NCBI GenBank assembly: GCA_040220855.1
Contig: JAVJVZ010000040.1
Coordinates: forward strand, 1 to 64,000
Source of the DNA: JACKNG01 sp040220855
GTDB lineage: Bacteria; Pseudomonadota; Gammaproteobacteria; Ga0077536
Length of the DNA stretch: 64,000 bases
Reading direction: 5' to 3'
Of the stretch, positions 7,982 to 16,268 are shown piece after piece; within the stretch, counting starts at the first letter, position 1, and each line of letters begins with the position of its first letter. A program made the position numbers and the translations under genes. The notes under the pieces are model-generated. The model ran no database searches. It worked only from the letters and a program-made list of their open reading frames with translations, and was not told the origin of the DNA.

Positions 7982-9415
7982 TCAGATCAGCCCCCGGCTG
8001 ATACGCTTGACGACGAGATAGTCGTTCAGGGCAAGCCGCGAGCAATCGTGCCCGATGCCGGATTGCCCGATCCCGCCATGCGGTAGGTAGATGTCGTATT
8101 TGACGCCGTTAATCTGCACCTCGCCATAGCGCAGGCGCTTGGCGACCGCCTCGGCCAGCGCCAGATCGGCGGTGAAGATGTAGGAGGCCAACCCGCCCTC
8201 CTCGCCGTCATTGGCACGGTCGAGCACCGCCTCGCGGTCGTCGAAGGGGATCAGGCTGACCACCGGGCCAAAGATCTCGTCCTGGTAAATCCGCATCTCG
8301 GGGGTGACCTGATCGAGCACCGTGGGCGCCAGAAAATGCCCCGTCTCCAGCCCCTCGGGCCGGTCGCCGCCGGCGAGCAGCGTCGCGCCCTTTTCGACCG
8401 CCTCGTCGATCAGCCCCTTGACCCGGGCCCAAGCCCGGCGGTCGATCATCGGGCCAGTGAGGATATCGGCCTCTCGGTCAAAACCCACCTTGGCGGCCCT
8501 GGCCCGTGCCACCACCTTGTCGCGGAAGGCTTCATGGACCTCGCGTTCCACGAAGACCCGGTTCGGGGTCACGCAGATCTGGCCCGCGTTGTTGAATTTC
8601 ACCGTGGTGACAATCTCTGCCGCCAGGTCGAGGTCGGCGTCGCGATAGATCAGCACCGGTGCATTGCCACCCAGCTCCATCGAGAATTTCTTGATCGAGG
8701 TCGCGCCCACCTTCATCAGATGCCGGCCGGTGTTGGTCGAGCCGATCAGGGTGATCAGGTTGGGAATGGTCGAGGCGGCCAGCGCATCCGAAGGCCCGTA
8801 GCCATCGGTTGTCAGGATATTGACCACCCCCGCCGGCAGGCCGATTTCCTGGCACAATTCCCCCACAGCATAGGCCGAGACCGGGGTCGCGGCCGAGGGG
8901 CGGATGATCACCGGACAGCCGGCGGCCATGGCCGGGGCGATCTTGTAGGCGAGGTTCAGGAGCGGGAAGTTCCACGCCAGATAGGCCACCGCCACGCCGA
9001 CAGGCTCATAGACGATGCGATGGTCGTGAGTGCCGTCGAGATCGCGCAACGTCTCGTCGTGAACGCGCTGGATTTCCTCGGCATAGAATTTCAGCGACCG
9101 CTCCAGCAGGTCGAAATCCTCCTGCGTGCCGCCCCAGGGCTTGCCCATCTCCTGATGGATGCACTCGCGCAGCATCTCTTGATTGGCGATCACCGCGCCG
9201 CGCAGTTTCAGCATCCAGCGCTGGCGCTCGGCCACCGGCGTCGCGGCCCAGCCGGGCGCGGCGGCCCGGGCGGCCTTCAGGGCCCTGTCCACGTCGTCCA
9301 GCCCGGCAGCGGCGACCGTGGCCACGCAATCCTCGGTGGCCGGGTTCACCACGTCGAGGCGGGCCTGCCCCTCCACCAGTTCACCGCCGATATACATCTT
9401 CTTGTGCCGGACCAT
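7982..9415 (-). CDS. NAD(P)-dependent aldehyde dehydrogenase
   Basis: This 477-aa ALDH-superfamily enzyme oxidises an aldehyde to an acid in the cytoplasm. The catalytic Cys281 lies in NNAGQICVTPNR, the general base Glu247 in SMELGGNAP, and Asn149 in AWNFP. The usual coenzyme-binding Lys-Pro-x-Glu segment reads IIRPSAAT, with Arg replacing Lys and no Glu, which may alter cofactor preference. It resembles lactaldehyde or sugar-aldehyde dehydrogenases most, by overall sequence impression. The start at 9415 has GGAGA upstream. A palindrome matching the local operator sits 25 bp upstream, so the adjacent FadR-type regulator probably controls this gene and the dehydratase after it. Confidence 0.9.
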   Translation of the reverse strand: MVRHKKMYIGGELVEGQARLDVVNPATEDCVATVAAAGLDDVDRALKAARAAAPGWAATPVAERQRWMLKLRGAVIANQEMLRECIHQEMGKPWGGTQEDFDLLERSLKFYAEEIQRVHDETLRDLDGTHDHRIVYEPVGVAVAYLAWNFPLLNLAYKIAPAMAAGCPVIIRPSAATPVSAYAVGELCQEIGLPAGVVNILTTDGYGPSDALAASTIPNLITLIGSTNTGRHLMKVGATSIKKFSMELGGNAPVLIYRDADLDLAAEIVTTVKFNNAGQICVTPNRVFVEREVHEAFRDKVVARARAAKVGFDREADILTGPMIDRRAWARVKGLIDEAVEKGATLLAGGDRPEGLETGHFLAPTVLDQVTPEMRIYQDEIFGPVVSLIPFDDREAVLDRANDGEEGGLASYIFTADLALAEAVAKRLRYGEVQINGVKYDIYLPHGGIGQSGIGHDCSRLALNDYLVVKRISRGLI

Positions 9416-9439
9416 GGGCGTCTCCGCAGGCTGTAAGTA

Positions 9440-9456
9440 CATTCATAATATGTTTA
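9440..9456. promoter_or_regulatory. 17-bp palindrome, putative operator of the local FadR-type regulator
   Basis: CATTCATAATATGTTTA lies just upstream of the aldehyde dehydrogenase gene. On the other strand it reads TAAACATATTATGAATG, agreeing with the perfect palindrome at 11116-11132 at 14 of 17 positions. Its place 25 bp before the start fits repression of the dehydrogenase-dehydratase transcript. Confidence 0.6.
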
Positions 9457-9534
9457 ACACTCGCCGAAACAGGAGTCGACCCCGATCCCATGCCCCCGGA
9501 AGATGATCCATGCAGGTCCTGATTTCGGTGATTG

Positions 9535-10962
9535 TCATTGCTTCAACGCCGGATTGAGATGTTGCTGATGGTCGTGTTGTTCCTGCGCCGGGCGACCGTC
9601 GATATAGCTGCCCACCGGCAGGTGATAGCCGCCAAAGGCCAGCGCATCGCCCTCGGCCTGCATCCAGTCGAACAGCCGGGTTTTCAGCCGCGCCTTTTCC
9701 GCCTTCAGCGCCGGATCCTCCGCCCGGTTGATGCGCTCCTGCGGGTCGGTCTCGAGATCGTAGAGCTCTTCGAGGTCATGCGGGCTCCAGGCGTATTTGT
9801 AGCGCGCTTCGCGGATGCCACGGAATTTGAACTGCCGGCCCTGATAGGCGTCGTAGCCATAAGTCGCGTGGTCATGCGCGGTGGCGTCAAAGCTGCGCCC
9901 GGCCTCCTCCGGCGTCAGCAGACCGGCCGCATCACTTTCGGCCAGCAGCGTCGGAAAGAGGTCACGGAAGCCCACGAACCCGGCGTTGACGGCACCGGCC
10001 CCCTGCCCCGCCTCGCGGATCAGCATCGGGATGCGCATCACCTCCTCGTAAAAAAACGGCCCCTTGTCGAACCAGCCATGCGCGCCCAGCATCTCGCCGT
10101 GATCGGCGGTGAAGGCGAGGCTGGTGGTCTCGTCCAGCCCCAGCGCCGTCATCTCGCGCCGGAACCGGCCAAAGAGATCGTCGATGAAGGAGCAGAAGCC
10201 AAAGTAATGCTGCGCGGTGCGGCGCCAGTCCTGCTGGTCGAGGCCACGGGTGTCCTGACAGGGCCAGTAATGCGCGCCTTGGGCCTGCGGCTTGCCCGCT
10301 TCGGTGAATTGCGGAACGAAATTCTCGGGCATGTAGTCGTCGGGCAGATCGTCATACATCCCCACCCATTCCGCCGGCACGTGATGCGGGAAATGCGGCC
10401 CGGGGAGCGACACGATCAGGCAGAAGGGCTTGCCGCTGGCCGAGAGGCTCTCGAGCTTTTCAATCCCCGCCATCACCCGCTTTTCGTCCATGTGGGTGCC
10501 TTTGGTGATCGTGCCGTAGAACGGCGTCTTGCGCGGCGTGGCGAACTCCAGATCATTGGCCGGGATCAGCGGCTCGCTGCCGCCGTCCGACAGTTGGGCG
10601 TCGATGCCGCGATCCGACAACGTGCCGGCGCCAAGATGCCATTTGCCGATGAAGGACACGTCGTATCCCGCCTCCTGCAACCGCTCCATATAGGTCTTGT
10701 GGCTGGGGTGGAGCTTGCCCTGCGGATAGAAGGAGGAGCCCTGCACATTGTCCATGGTGCCGGTCTGATGCGGCCATTTTCCGGTAAAGAGACTGCCGCG
10801 CGCCGGCGTGCAGAGCGGCACCGAGGTGAAGGCGTTGACGTGGTTCGTGGCCTCGTCACGAAACGCCTGAAGATGCGGCAGCTTGCAGGGATGGCCGGGC
10901 TGGTTCAGCGTGTCCCAGCGCCATTGATCGGTGATGAAGAGGATGATGTTTTTCGCGGTCAT
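9535..10962 (-). CDS. type I (formylglycine-dependent) sulfatase
   Basis: This 475-aa alkaline-phosphatase-superfamily sulfatase should hydrolyse a sulfate ester. The maturation motif C-x-P-x-R is present as CTPARG, with Cys51 converted to formylglycine by a separate enzyme. The metal-binding N-terminus FITDQWR contributes Asp12, and TADHGEMLG supplies the later metal ligands. No signal peptide is seen, which suggests a cytoplasmic enzyme acting on an imported sulfated sugar or small ester. No transporter or maturation enzyme lies nearby. It is divergent from the FadR-type regulator at 11260, with two operator-like palindromes between them. Confidence 0.88.
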   Translation of the reverse strand: MTAKNIILFITDQWRWDTLNQPGHPCKLPHLQAFRDEATNHVNAFTSVPLCTPARGSLFTGKWPHQTGTMDNVQGSSFYPQGKLHPSHKTYMERLQEAGYDVSFIGKWHLGAGTLSDRGIDAQLSDGGSEPLIPANDLEFATPRKTPFYGTITKGTHMDEKRVMAGIEKLESLSASGKPFCLIVSLPGPHFPHHVPAEWVGMYDDLPDDYMPENFVPQFTEAGKPQAQGAHYWPCQDTRGLDQQDWRRTAQHYFGFCSFIDDLFGRFRREMTALGLDETTSLAFTADHGEMLGAHGWFDKGPFFYEEVMRIPMLIREAGQGAGAVNAGFVGFRDLFPTLLAESDAAGLLTPEEAGRSFDATAHDHATYGYDAYQGRQFKFRGIREARYKYAWSPHDLEELYDLETDPQERINRAEDPALKAEKARLKTRLFDWMQAEGDALAFGGYHLPVGSYIDGRPAQEQHDHQQHLNPALKQ

Positions 10963-10983
10963 GCGGATACTTTCAAAGTGGTT

Positions 10984-11061
10984 TCAGGGGGTCGCGCGCG
11001 GGCGTTCGATCCACCAGATCGCCAGGCCCGAGGCCGCCACGCCCTGTTTGAAATTCGTCAT
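10984..11061 (-). CDS. possible 25-residue peptide upstream of the sulfatase
   Basis: A short frame begins at 11061 with a strong GGAGGGAGGACAGG ribosome site and encodes MTNFKQGVAASGLAIWWIER followed by a short Pro/Arg tail. It ends 21 bp before the sulfatase start. The strong ribosome site contrasts with the weak one of the sulfatase, so it may couple or lead translation. It has a short hydrophobic stretch and could also be the remnant of a deleted gene. I do not recognise it. Confidence 0.4.
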   Translation of the reverse strand: MTNFKQGVAASGLAIWWIERPRATP

Positions 11062-11115
11062 CCTGTCCTCCCTCCGGTTAACGTTGTCTCTGGTACTGCC
11101 GCGGGGCCATAAAGT

Positions 11116-11132
11116 CAAACATATTATGTTTG
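11116..11132. promoter_or_regulatory. perfect 17-bp palindrome, putative FadR-type operator
   Basis: CAAACATATTATGTTTG is a perfect palindrome around a central T. It lies in the divergent region between the sulfatase and the regulator. Related copies occur at 11221-11237 and 9440-9456, each next to a gene of this cluster. AT-rich palindromes of this size are usual for FadR-type dimers. Confidence 0.7.
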
Positions 11133-11220
11133 TGCAAGTTTCGGTCGGGCAGGATTGAGATGCAAGTTTTCGGGCTCGCCGCGCCAAACGCGGCGCAAAC
11201 TCGCGCGTTGCACTCCGCGG

Positions 11221-11237
11221 CAAACGTATTATGATTA
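11221..11237. promoter_or_regulatory. imperfect palindrome, putative autoregulatory operator
   Basis: CAAACGTATTATGATTA agrees with the perfect operator at 11116 at 14 of 17 positions. It ends 22 bp before the GTG start of the FadR-type regulator, which fits autoregulation. Confidence 0.6.
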
Positions 11238-11259
11238 ATCAAAAAGGAGTATCCGCATC

Positions 11260-12009
11260 GTGCCCGCCTCTGACACAGACGTCCTGAACCCCGCGTCGGC
11301 CACCCTGTCCCGTTCGCTCTCGGGCCAGATCTCGCGCAAGCTGGGCGAGCGCATTCTCGACGGCCAGCTCTTGCCCGGCCAGCTCCTGCCGGACGAGAAC
11401 GCGCTTTGCGATGAATTCGGAGTCAGCCGGACGGCGGTGCGCGAAGCGGTCAAGATGCTGGTCGCAAAGGGGCTTCTGGAGGTGCGCCAAAGGATCGGCA
11501 CCCGGGTGCAGGACGTCAGCCACTGGCAGATGCTCGATCGCGACGTGCTGATGTGGCACCAGTCGCTGACCATCGAGGACGAGCGGCTGATCAGCCTGAT
11601 GGAACTGCGGCAATCGATCGAACCCGACGCCGCCTATTACGCCGCCAGCCGGCGCAGCGCGGCGCAGCTCGCGGCGATCCGCGACGCGGTGGACCAGATG
11701 CAAGCCCATACCGGCGAGAACAGCGAATATGTCCTGGCCGACGCGCGATTTCACATCGCGGTGCTGCGCGCCACCAACAACCGCTATCTCGAAGCGCTGG
11801 AAAACGCGATCTTTGCCGGGCTCATGCTGTCGATCCGGCTGACCAATCCCGAGGAGCGGCTGAACCGCCAATCGGTGCCGCTGCACCGCGCCATTGCCGA
11901 AGCCATCGAGGCGCAGGATGCGGAGGCGGCGTATGACAGGATGAAGGACCACCTGGCCGATGCCGCAAAGCGGCTCTCGGCGGTGGTGAAGCTCGACCCG
12001 CCGGCCTGA
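11260..12009 (+). CDS. FadR-type (GntR) regulator of the sulfatase cluster
   Basis: This 249-aa regulator has an N-terminal winged helix-turn-helix (residues about 18-85; GQLLPDENALCDEFGVSRTA then VREAVKMLVAKGLLEVRQRIG). A C-terminal FCD domain supplies metal-type histidines in ADARFHIAVLRATNN and PLHRAIAEAIEAQD. It should bind a pathway intermediate, such as a sugar acid, and release DNA. The start is GTG at 11260, with AAGGAGT ten bases upstream; no ATG is suitably placed. Its 5' region and those of the neighbouring catabolic genes share a 17-bp palindrome, the best evidence for what it controls. Confidence 0.87.
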   Translation: MPASDTDVLNPASATLSRSLSGQISRKLGERILDGQLLPGQLLPDENALCDEFGVSRTAVREAVKMLVAKGLLEVRQRIGTRVQDVSHWQMLDRDVLMWHQSLTIEDERLISLMELRQSIEPDAAYYAASRRSAAQLAAIRDAVDQMQAHTGENSEYVLADARFHIAVLRATNNRYLEALENAIFAGLMLSIRLTNPEERLNRQSVPLHRAIAEAIEAQDAEAAYDRMKDHLADAAKRLSAVVKLDPPA

Positions 12010-12089
12010 GCACGCCGCGCCGGCCGGGCCGTCTTTCGGCGGAAACAGCGCGGACCGGGTGTCCGTGCTCGCCCGTCAGATGACGGGGG

Positions 12090-13187
12090 TCAGGTGTTGA
12101 ACAGGAAATGCATGACGTCGCCGTCCTGCACCACATAGGTCTTGCCCTCGGCGCGCATCTTGCCCGCCTCCTTGGCCCCCTGCTCGCCATTGCCGGCGAT
12201 GTAATCGTCATAGGCGATGGTCTCGGCGCGGATGAAACCCTTTTCGAAATCACCGTGAATGACCCCGGCGGCCTGCGGCGCACGGGTGCCTTCGCGGATC
12301 GTCCAGGCACGGGCCTCCTTGGGACCGACGGTGAAATAGGTTTCGAGGTGCAGCAGGTCATAGCCGGCGCGGATCAGGCGGTCGAGGCCGGCCTCTTCGA
12401 GACCCATCTCCGCCAGGAACATCTCGGCCTCTTCGGCGTCGAGCTGGCTGATTTCCTCTTCGATCTGGGCCGAGATGATGACATGGCCGGCGCCCTGCGC
12501 GGCGGCCATCTCGGCCACCTTGGCGGAATGTTCGTTGCCTTCGGCGGCGCTGCCCTCGTCGACATTGCAGACATAGAGGATCTTCTTGGCGGTCAGAAGC
12601 TGAAGATTCTTCCAGGCCTTGCGGTCTTCATCATCGACCTCGACCAGCCGGGCCGGCTTGCCATCCTCGAGCATCGCCTGGGCGGCGGCCAGCAGCCGCT
12701 CCTGCTGGGCGGCCTCCTTGTCACCGCCCTTGAGCTTGCGCACCAGACCGGCGCGGCGCTTCTCGACGCTTTCGAGATCGGCGAGCATCAGCTCGGTCTC
12801 GATCACCTCGGCATCGGCCACCGGATCGACGCGGCCCTCGACATGGGTGACGTCGCCATCCTCGAAGCAGCGCAGCACATGGGCGATGGCATCAACCTCG
12901 CGGATGTTGGCGAGGAACTGGTTGCCAAGCCCCTCGCCCTTGGAGGCGCCTTTGACCAGGCCGGCGATATCGACAAAGGTCATCCGCGCCGGGATGATCT
13001 GCTTGGACTGGGCGATCCCGGCCAGCGTGTCGAGCCGCGCGTCGGGCACCGCCACATCCCCCACATTGGGTTCGATGGTGCAGAAGGGAAAATTCGCGGC
13101 CTGTGCGGCCGCGGTGCGCGTCAGCGCGTTGAATAGCGTCGATTTGCCCACGTTGGGCAGCCCGACAATCCCCATCCTGAAGCCCAT
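12090..13187 (-). CDS. ychF: ribosome-binding ATPase YchF (Obg-like)
   Basis: This 365-aa P-loop protein of the Obg/OLA1 group is nearly universal in bacteria. Walker A is GLPNVGKST (residues 8-16), followed by FPFCTIEPNVG and the DIAGLVKGASKGEGLGNQFL G3 region. The C-terminal TGS domain ends VVQDGDVMHFLFNT. YchF uses ATP, binds ribosomes and affects translation quality and the oxidative stress response. The start at 13187 follows AAAGGAG, giving the family's MGFRMGIVGLPN beginning. It converges with the FadR-type regulator and is divergent from trpA. Confidence 0.97.
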   Translation of the reverse strand: MGFRMGIVGLPNVGKSTLFNALTRTAAAQAANFPFCTIEPNVGDVAVPDARLDTLAGIAQSKQIIPARMTFVDIAGLVKGASKGEGLGNQFLANIREVDAIAHVLRCFEDGDVTHVEGRVDPVADAEVIETELMLADLESVEKRRAGLVRKLKGGDKEAAQQERLLAAAQAMLEDGKPARLVEVDDEDRKAWKNLQLLTAKKILYVCNVDEGSAAEGNEHSAKVAEMAAAQGAGHVIISAQIEEEISQLDAEEAEMFLAEMGLEEAGLDRLIRAGYDLLHLETYFTVGPKEARAWTIREGTRAPQAAGVIHGDFEKGFIRAETIAYDDYIAGNGEQGAKEAGKMRAEGKTYVVQDGDVMHFLFNT

Positions 13188-13262
13188 GGGAGCCGCTCCT
13201 TTGTCTCATGTCGGGGCGCTTCTATTGGCGCTGCGGGTCAAAGGCAAGCGGTGGCCGGCGCC

Positions 13263-13316
13263 GGTGGGTTGCAAACCCACCCTACACGCGCCCGTAGGGT
13301 GGGTTTGCAACCCACC
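13263..13316. repeat. perfect 23-bp inverted repeat (hairpin)
   Basis: Arms 13263-13285 (beginning GGTGGGTTGCAAACC) and 13294-13316 are exact reverse complements with an 8-base loop. It lies between divergent ychF and trpA, so it is not at an ordinary terminator position. The GTAGGGTGGGTTTGCAACCC-type sequence resembles a dispersed palindromic repeat. Confidence 0.75.
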
Positions 13317-13394
13317 GCCCGGCCGGACCCGATCCCCATTGCCAAGACGGCGTAAATTCGGCACATGGCTAGGACGGAAACGAAGGACAGCCCC

Positions 13395-14186
13395 ATGACC
13401 CGCATCGACGCCAAATTCGCCGCTCTGAAAGACCAGAACCGCAAGGCTTTCGTCGCCTATGTCATGGCCGGCGATCCCGATTTCGACACCTCTCTGGCCC
13501 TGGTGCGCGGCATGCCGGGCGCCGGCGTCGACGTGATCGAGCTCGGCCTGCCCTTCACCGACCCGATGGCCGACGGCCCGACGATCCAGCTGGCGGGGCA
13601 GCGCGCGCTCGAAGGCGGCATGACGCTCGACCGCACGCTCGAGCTGGCCCGCCGCTTCCGCGAAGACGACGACACGACGCCGATCGTGATGATGGGCTAT
13701 TACAACCCGATCTATTCGCGCGGCGTCGATACCTTTCTGGAGCAGGCCCGCGCCGCCGGCATCGACGGGCTGATCGTCGTCGACCTGCCCCCCGAAGAGG
13801 ACGAGGAGCTTTGCCTGCCGGCACAGGCCGCCGGGCTCAACTTCATCCGCCTCGCCACGCCGACCACCGATGACAAGCGGCTGCCCAAGGTGCTGACCAA
13901 CACCTCGGGCTTTGTCTATTACGTCTCGATCACCGGCATCACCGGCGCGGCCGAGGCCCAGGCGGCCGATGTCGGCCCCGAGGTGGCGCGGATCAAGGCG
14001 GCCTCGGATCTGCCGGTGATCGTCGGCTTCGGCGTGAACTCGCCGGACAAGGCGCAATCGGTGGCCTCGGTGGCCGATGGCTGCGTCGTCGGCTCGGCCA
14101 TCGTCAAGCGGATTGGCGACGGCGAAAGCGTCGACGACGTGCTGGCCTATGTGGCGACCCTGGCCGCAGGTGCGCACCGGGCCTGA
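13395..14186 (+). CDS. trpA: tryptophan synthase alpha subunit
   Basis: This 263-aa TIM barrel cleaves indole-3-glycerol phosphate to indole and glyceraldehyde 3-phosphate, passing indole to TrpB. The catalytic Glu is in DVIELGLPFTDPMADGPTIQ and the Asp in GLIVVDLPPEE. The phosphate site is read in YVSITGITGA and VGFGVNSPDKA. The start at 13395 (MTRIDAKF) has AAGGACAG upstream; a Met at 13365 adds ten non-conserved residues. trpB is not adjacent, and trpA stands alone between ychF and a convergent signalling gene. Confidence 0.97.
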   Translation: MTRIDAKFAALKDQNRKAFVAYVMAGDPDFDTSLALVRGMPGAGVDVIELGLPFTDPMADGPTIQLAGQRALEGGMTLDRTLELARRFREDDDTTPIVMMGYYNPIYSRGVDTFLEQARAAGIDGLIVVDLPPEEDEELCLPAQAAGLNFIRLATPTTDDKRLPKVLTNTSGFVYYVSITGITGAAEAQAADVGPEVARIKAASDLPVIVGFGVNSPDKAQSVASVADGCVVGSAIVKRIGDGESVDDVLAYVATLAAGAHRA

Positions 14187-14213
14187 TGGCCGCCTTGCTC
14201 CCGGGCGAGCCCC

Positions 14214-15584
14214 TCACCCCGCCGCACCCCCGGCGCGCAGCAGATCGGCCATGCGCTGCACCAGCACCTCGCGTTTGACCGGCTTGGCGACATGGCCATC
14301 GATCCCGCGCCGCAGATATTCCTCGACCTGATGAGTCATGGCATTGGCGGTCAGGGCGATGACCGGGCATCGGGCACGCCCGGTTTCGGCCTCATGCGCG
14401 CGGATCAGCGCCACCGCCTCGAGCCCGCCCATCACCGGCATGTTCACATCCATCAGCATCAGGTCGAACCCGCCGCCCCGCCCCTCTGCAACCGCCTCGG
14501 CGCCGTTCCCGACCATGGTCAGCTCGAGCGGATAGGGCTTGAGCAGATGGTGCAGCACCAGCCGGTTGGTCTTGTTGTCCTCGGCCGCGAGAACCCGCCA
14601 GGGTCGGGCGCGCAATACGGCCTCGGCCTCGCGCGGGCCGAGCAGGCCGGTGGTCTCGGGGGCATCTGCGGCGGCTAGCCGGAACGAAGCGACAAAGACG
14701 GCACCGCCCTCCGGCGGGCTGTCGAACACCAGGTCGCCCGCCATCAGCGCGCAGATCCGCCGGGCGATCCACAGGCCCAGCCCGGTGCCGCCATGGCGGC
14801 GGGTGATCGAGGCATCGGTTTGCGAGAACGGCTGGAACAACCGGTCGCGCTTGTCGGCCGGCACCCCGGGACCGGTGTCGCTGACCCGCACCTCGAGCCG
14901 CGCGCACGCTTCCGCCGATGACAGCACCCGTGCCTCCAGCCGCACGCTGCCGCGCAGGGTGAATTTGACGGCATTGGACACCAGGTTCGAGATCACCTGC
15001 CGCATCCGCGTCGGATCGGACACCACCCGCCGGTCGCTGCCGAACTCCAAGCTGCGCTCGAAGCTCAGCCCCTTTTCCTCGGCCTTGAGCGCATGGAGCC
15101 GGCAGACCCCTTCCAGCAGCTCGTGCAGGTTGAAGGCGATCTCCTCGATCTCCATCTGCTCGGCCTCGATCTTGGTGAGGTCGAGAATGTCGTTGACGAT
15201 CGACAGCAGCGCCTGCCCCGAGGCGGTCATCACGTCGAGCATGTCCTTCTGCGCCAGTTCCAGCCCGGTATCGTTCAGCGCCTCGGCCATGCCGAGCACA
15301 CCGTTGAGCGGCGTGCGGATCTCATGGCTGATCATTGCCAGAAAGGCGGTCTTGGCGGCATTGGCGCGCTCGGCCGCGGCGGTGGCGCGGGTCAGCTCGG
15401 CGGTGCGCGCGCGCACCTGATCCTCCAGCGTGGCCGCCTGCTCGCGCAGCGCCGAATTGGCGACAAAGAGTTCGCGGCTTTTCTGGTCGAGCAGGGATTC
15501 CGCCTCTTCGCGGGCCCTGCGCTCGCGCAGGTAGCGCCGGCGCGAGACCGGCGCGGTGTCCGATCTGGGCGGATCGCCGTCCAC
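14214..15584 (-). CDS. hybrid sensor histidine kinase paired with H-NOX
   Basis: This 456-aa cytoplasmic protein has no membrane segments. A coiled coil (about 15-80) leads to the HisKA domain with phosphorylated His87 in MISHEIRTPLNG. An HATPase domain follows (QVISNLVSNAVKF, DTGPGVP, GGTGLGLWI), then a receiver domain with Asp379 in LMLMDVNMPVMGG. It has no sensor domain of its own, so input must come from a partner. The H-NOX gene ends 4 bp upstream on the same strand. In known H-NOX/kinase pairs, NO bound to H-NOX inhibits kinase autophosphorylation. The start is GTG at 15584. No histidine phosphotransfer or output regulator is adjacent. Confidence 0.9.
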   Translation of the reverse strand: MDGDPPRSDTAPVSRRRYLRERRAREEAESLLDQKSRELFVANSALREQAATLEDQVRARTAELTRATAAAERANAAKTAFLAMISHEIRTPLNGVLGMAEALNDTGLELAQKDMLDVMTASGQALLSIVNDILDLTKIEAEQMEIEEIAFNLHELLEGVCRLHALKAEEKGLSFERSLEFGSDRRVVSDPTRMRQVISNLVSNAVKFTLRGSVRLEARVLSSAEACARLEVRVSDTGPGVPADKRDRLFQPFSQTDASITRRHGGTGLGLWIARRICALMAGDLVFDSPPEGGAVFVASFRLAAADAPETTGLLGPREAEAVLRARPWRVLAAEDNKTNRLVLHHLLKPYPLELTMVGNGAEAVAEGRGGGFDLMLMDVNMPVMGGLEAVALIRAHEAETGRARCPVIALTANAMTHQVEEYLRRGIDGHVAKPVKREVLVQRMADLLRAGGAAG

Positions 15585-15588
15585 CCGC

Positions 15589-16134
15589 CTACCCGGTCAG
15601 TTGCACGTGAAAACGCGCCGCGCGGGCGTGATCATCGCCGATCTCGGTCACCGTGATCTCGGCCGGCTGCCTGAAATGCGCTACGCAGGCTTCGATCATG
15701 CCATGGCAGAAGGGCACCAGCGGCCGGTCCGAGCGATAGGTCATGGTCAGCGCGCGCATGCCGTGCCACTCGGTCTCGAACGTCGGAAGCTCGGCATCGG
15801 GGTAGAGCTTGCGCACTTCGACATGCACCTCGTTCTCGATCGCGTCGAGCATGGCCAGGGCATTGGGTTTGTCGGCGAAAAACGCCGGATACCCTTCGAC
15901 GAACCGTCCATGAACCCATTGGCCGAAGCGGCGTTGCAACTCCGGCACCGGAATCGCCGTATGGTCGCTGATCGCGCCGACAATGCGCATCAATTCGCCA
16001 CAGGAATAATTGCCCACCGCGCTGTAGGCGCCGTCATTGTCCAGTGCCAGCCCGTCGAGGATATCGTCGACCGCCGCTTCGCCGAGCGCATGCTCCGCCA
16101 TGCTCAGCAATTCGGTGAAAACCATGCCTTTCAT
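15589..16134 (-). CDS. H-NOX heme nitric oxide/oxygen-binding sensor
   Basis: This 181-aa single-domain H-NOX protein begins MKGMVFTELLSMAEHALG, typical of the family. The proximal heme ligand is His104 (IENEVHVEVRKLYPD). The propionate-binding Y-x-S-x-R motif is Tyr133/Ser135/Arg137 (TYRSDR). It should bind heme and sense NO in the cytoplasm. The start at 16134 follows AAGGAGA. The next gene is a hybrid kinase without a sensor domain, the standard partner. The divergent neighbour is an L-lactate dehydrogenase; any regulatory link is inference. Confidence 0.93.
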   Translation of the reverse strand: MKGMVFTELLSMAEHALGEAAVDDILDGLALDNDGAYSAVGNYSCGELMRIVGAISDHTAIPVPELQRRFGQWVHGRFVEGYPAFFADKPNALAMLDAIENEVHVEVRKLYPDAELPTFETEWHGMRALTMTYRSDRPLVPFCHGMIEACVAHFRQPAEITVTEIGDDHARAARFHVQLTG

Positions 16135-16268
16135 CTGCCGTCTCCTTGGCTGCTGGATCCGGTCTAGCCCAGAGAAGTAAAAAGGCGCTTAAACTCCGTC
16201 GCAGGCCACTTGCGAGAAAATCGGCAAACTGGTAAGGAAAATTTACCAATCCAGCAAATGAGCCGCTC

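Noticed and set aside
13263..13316. Trp attenuator or leader upstream of trpA
   Set aside because: There is a hairpin but no leader peptide with Trp codons and no terminator U-run; the arms look like a dispersed repeat.
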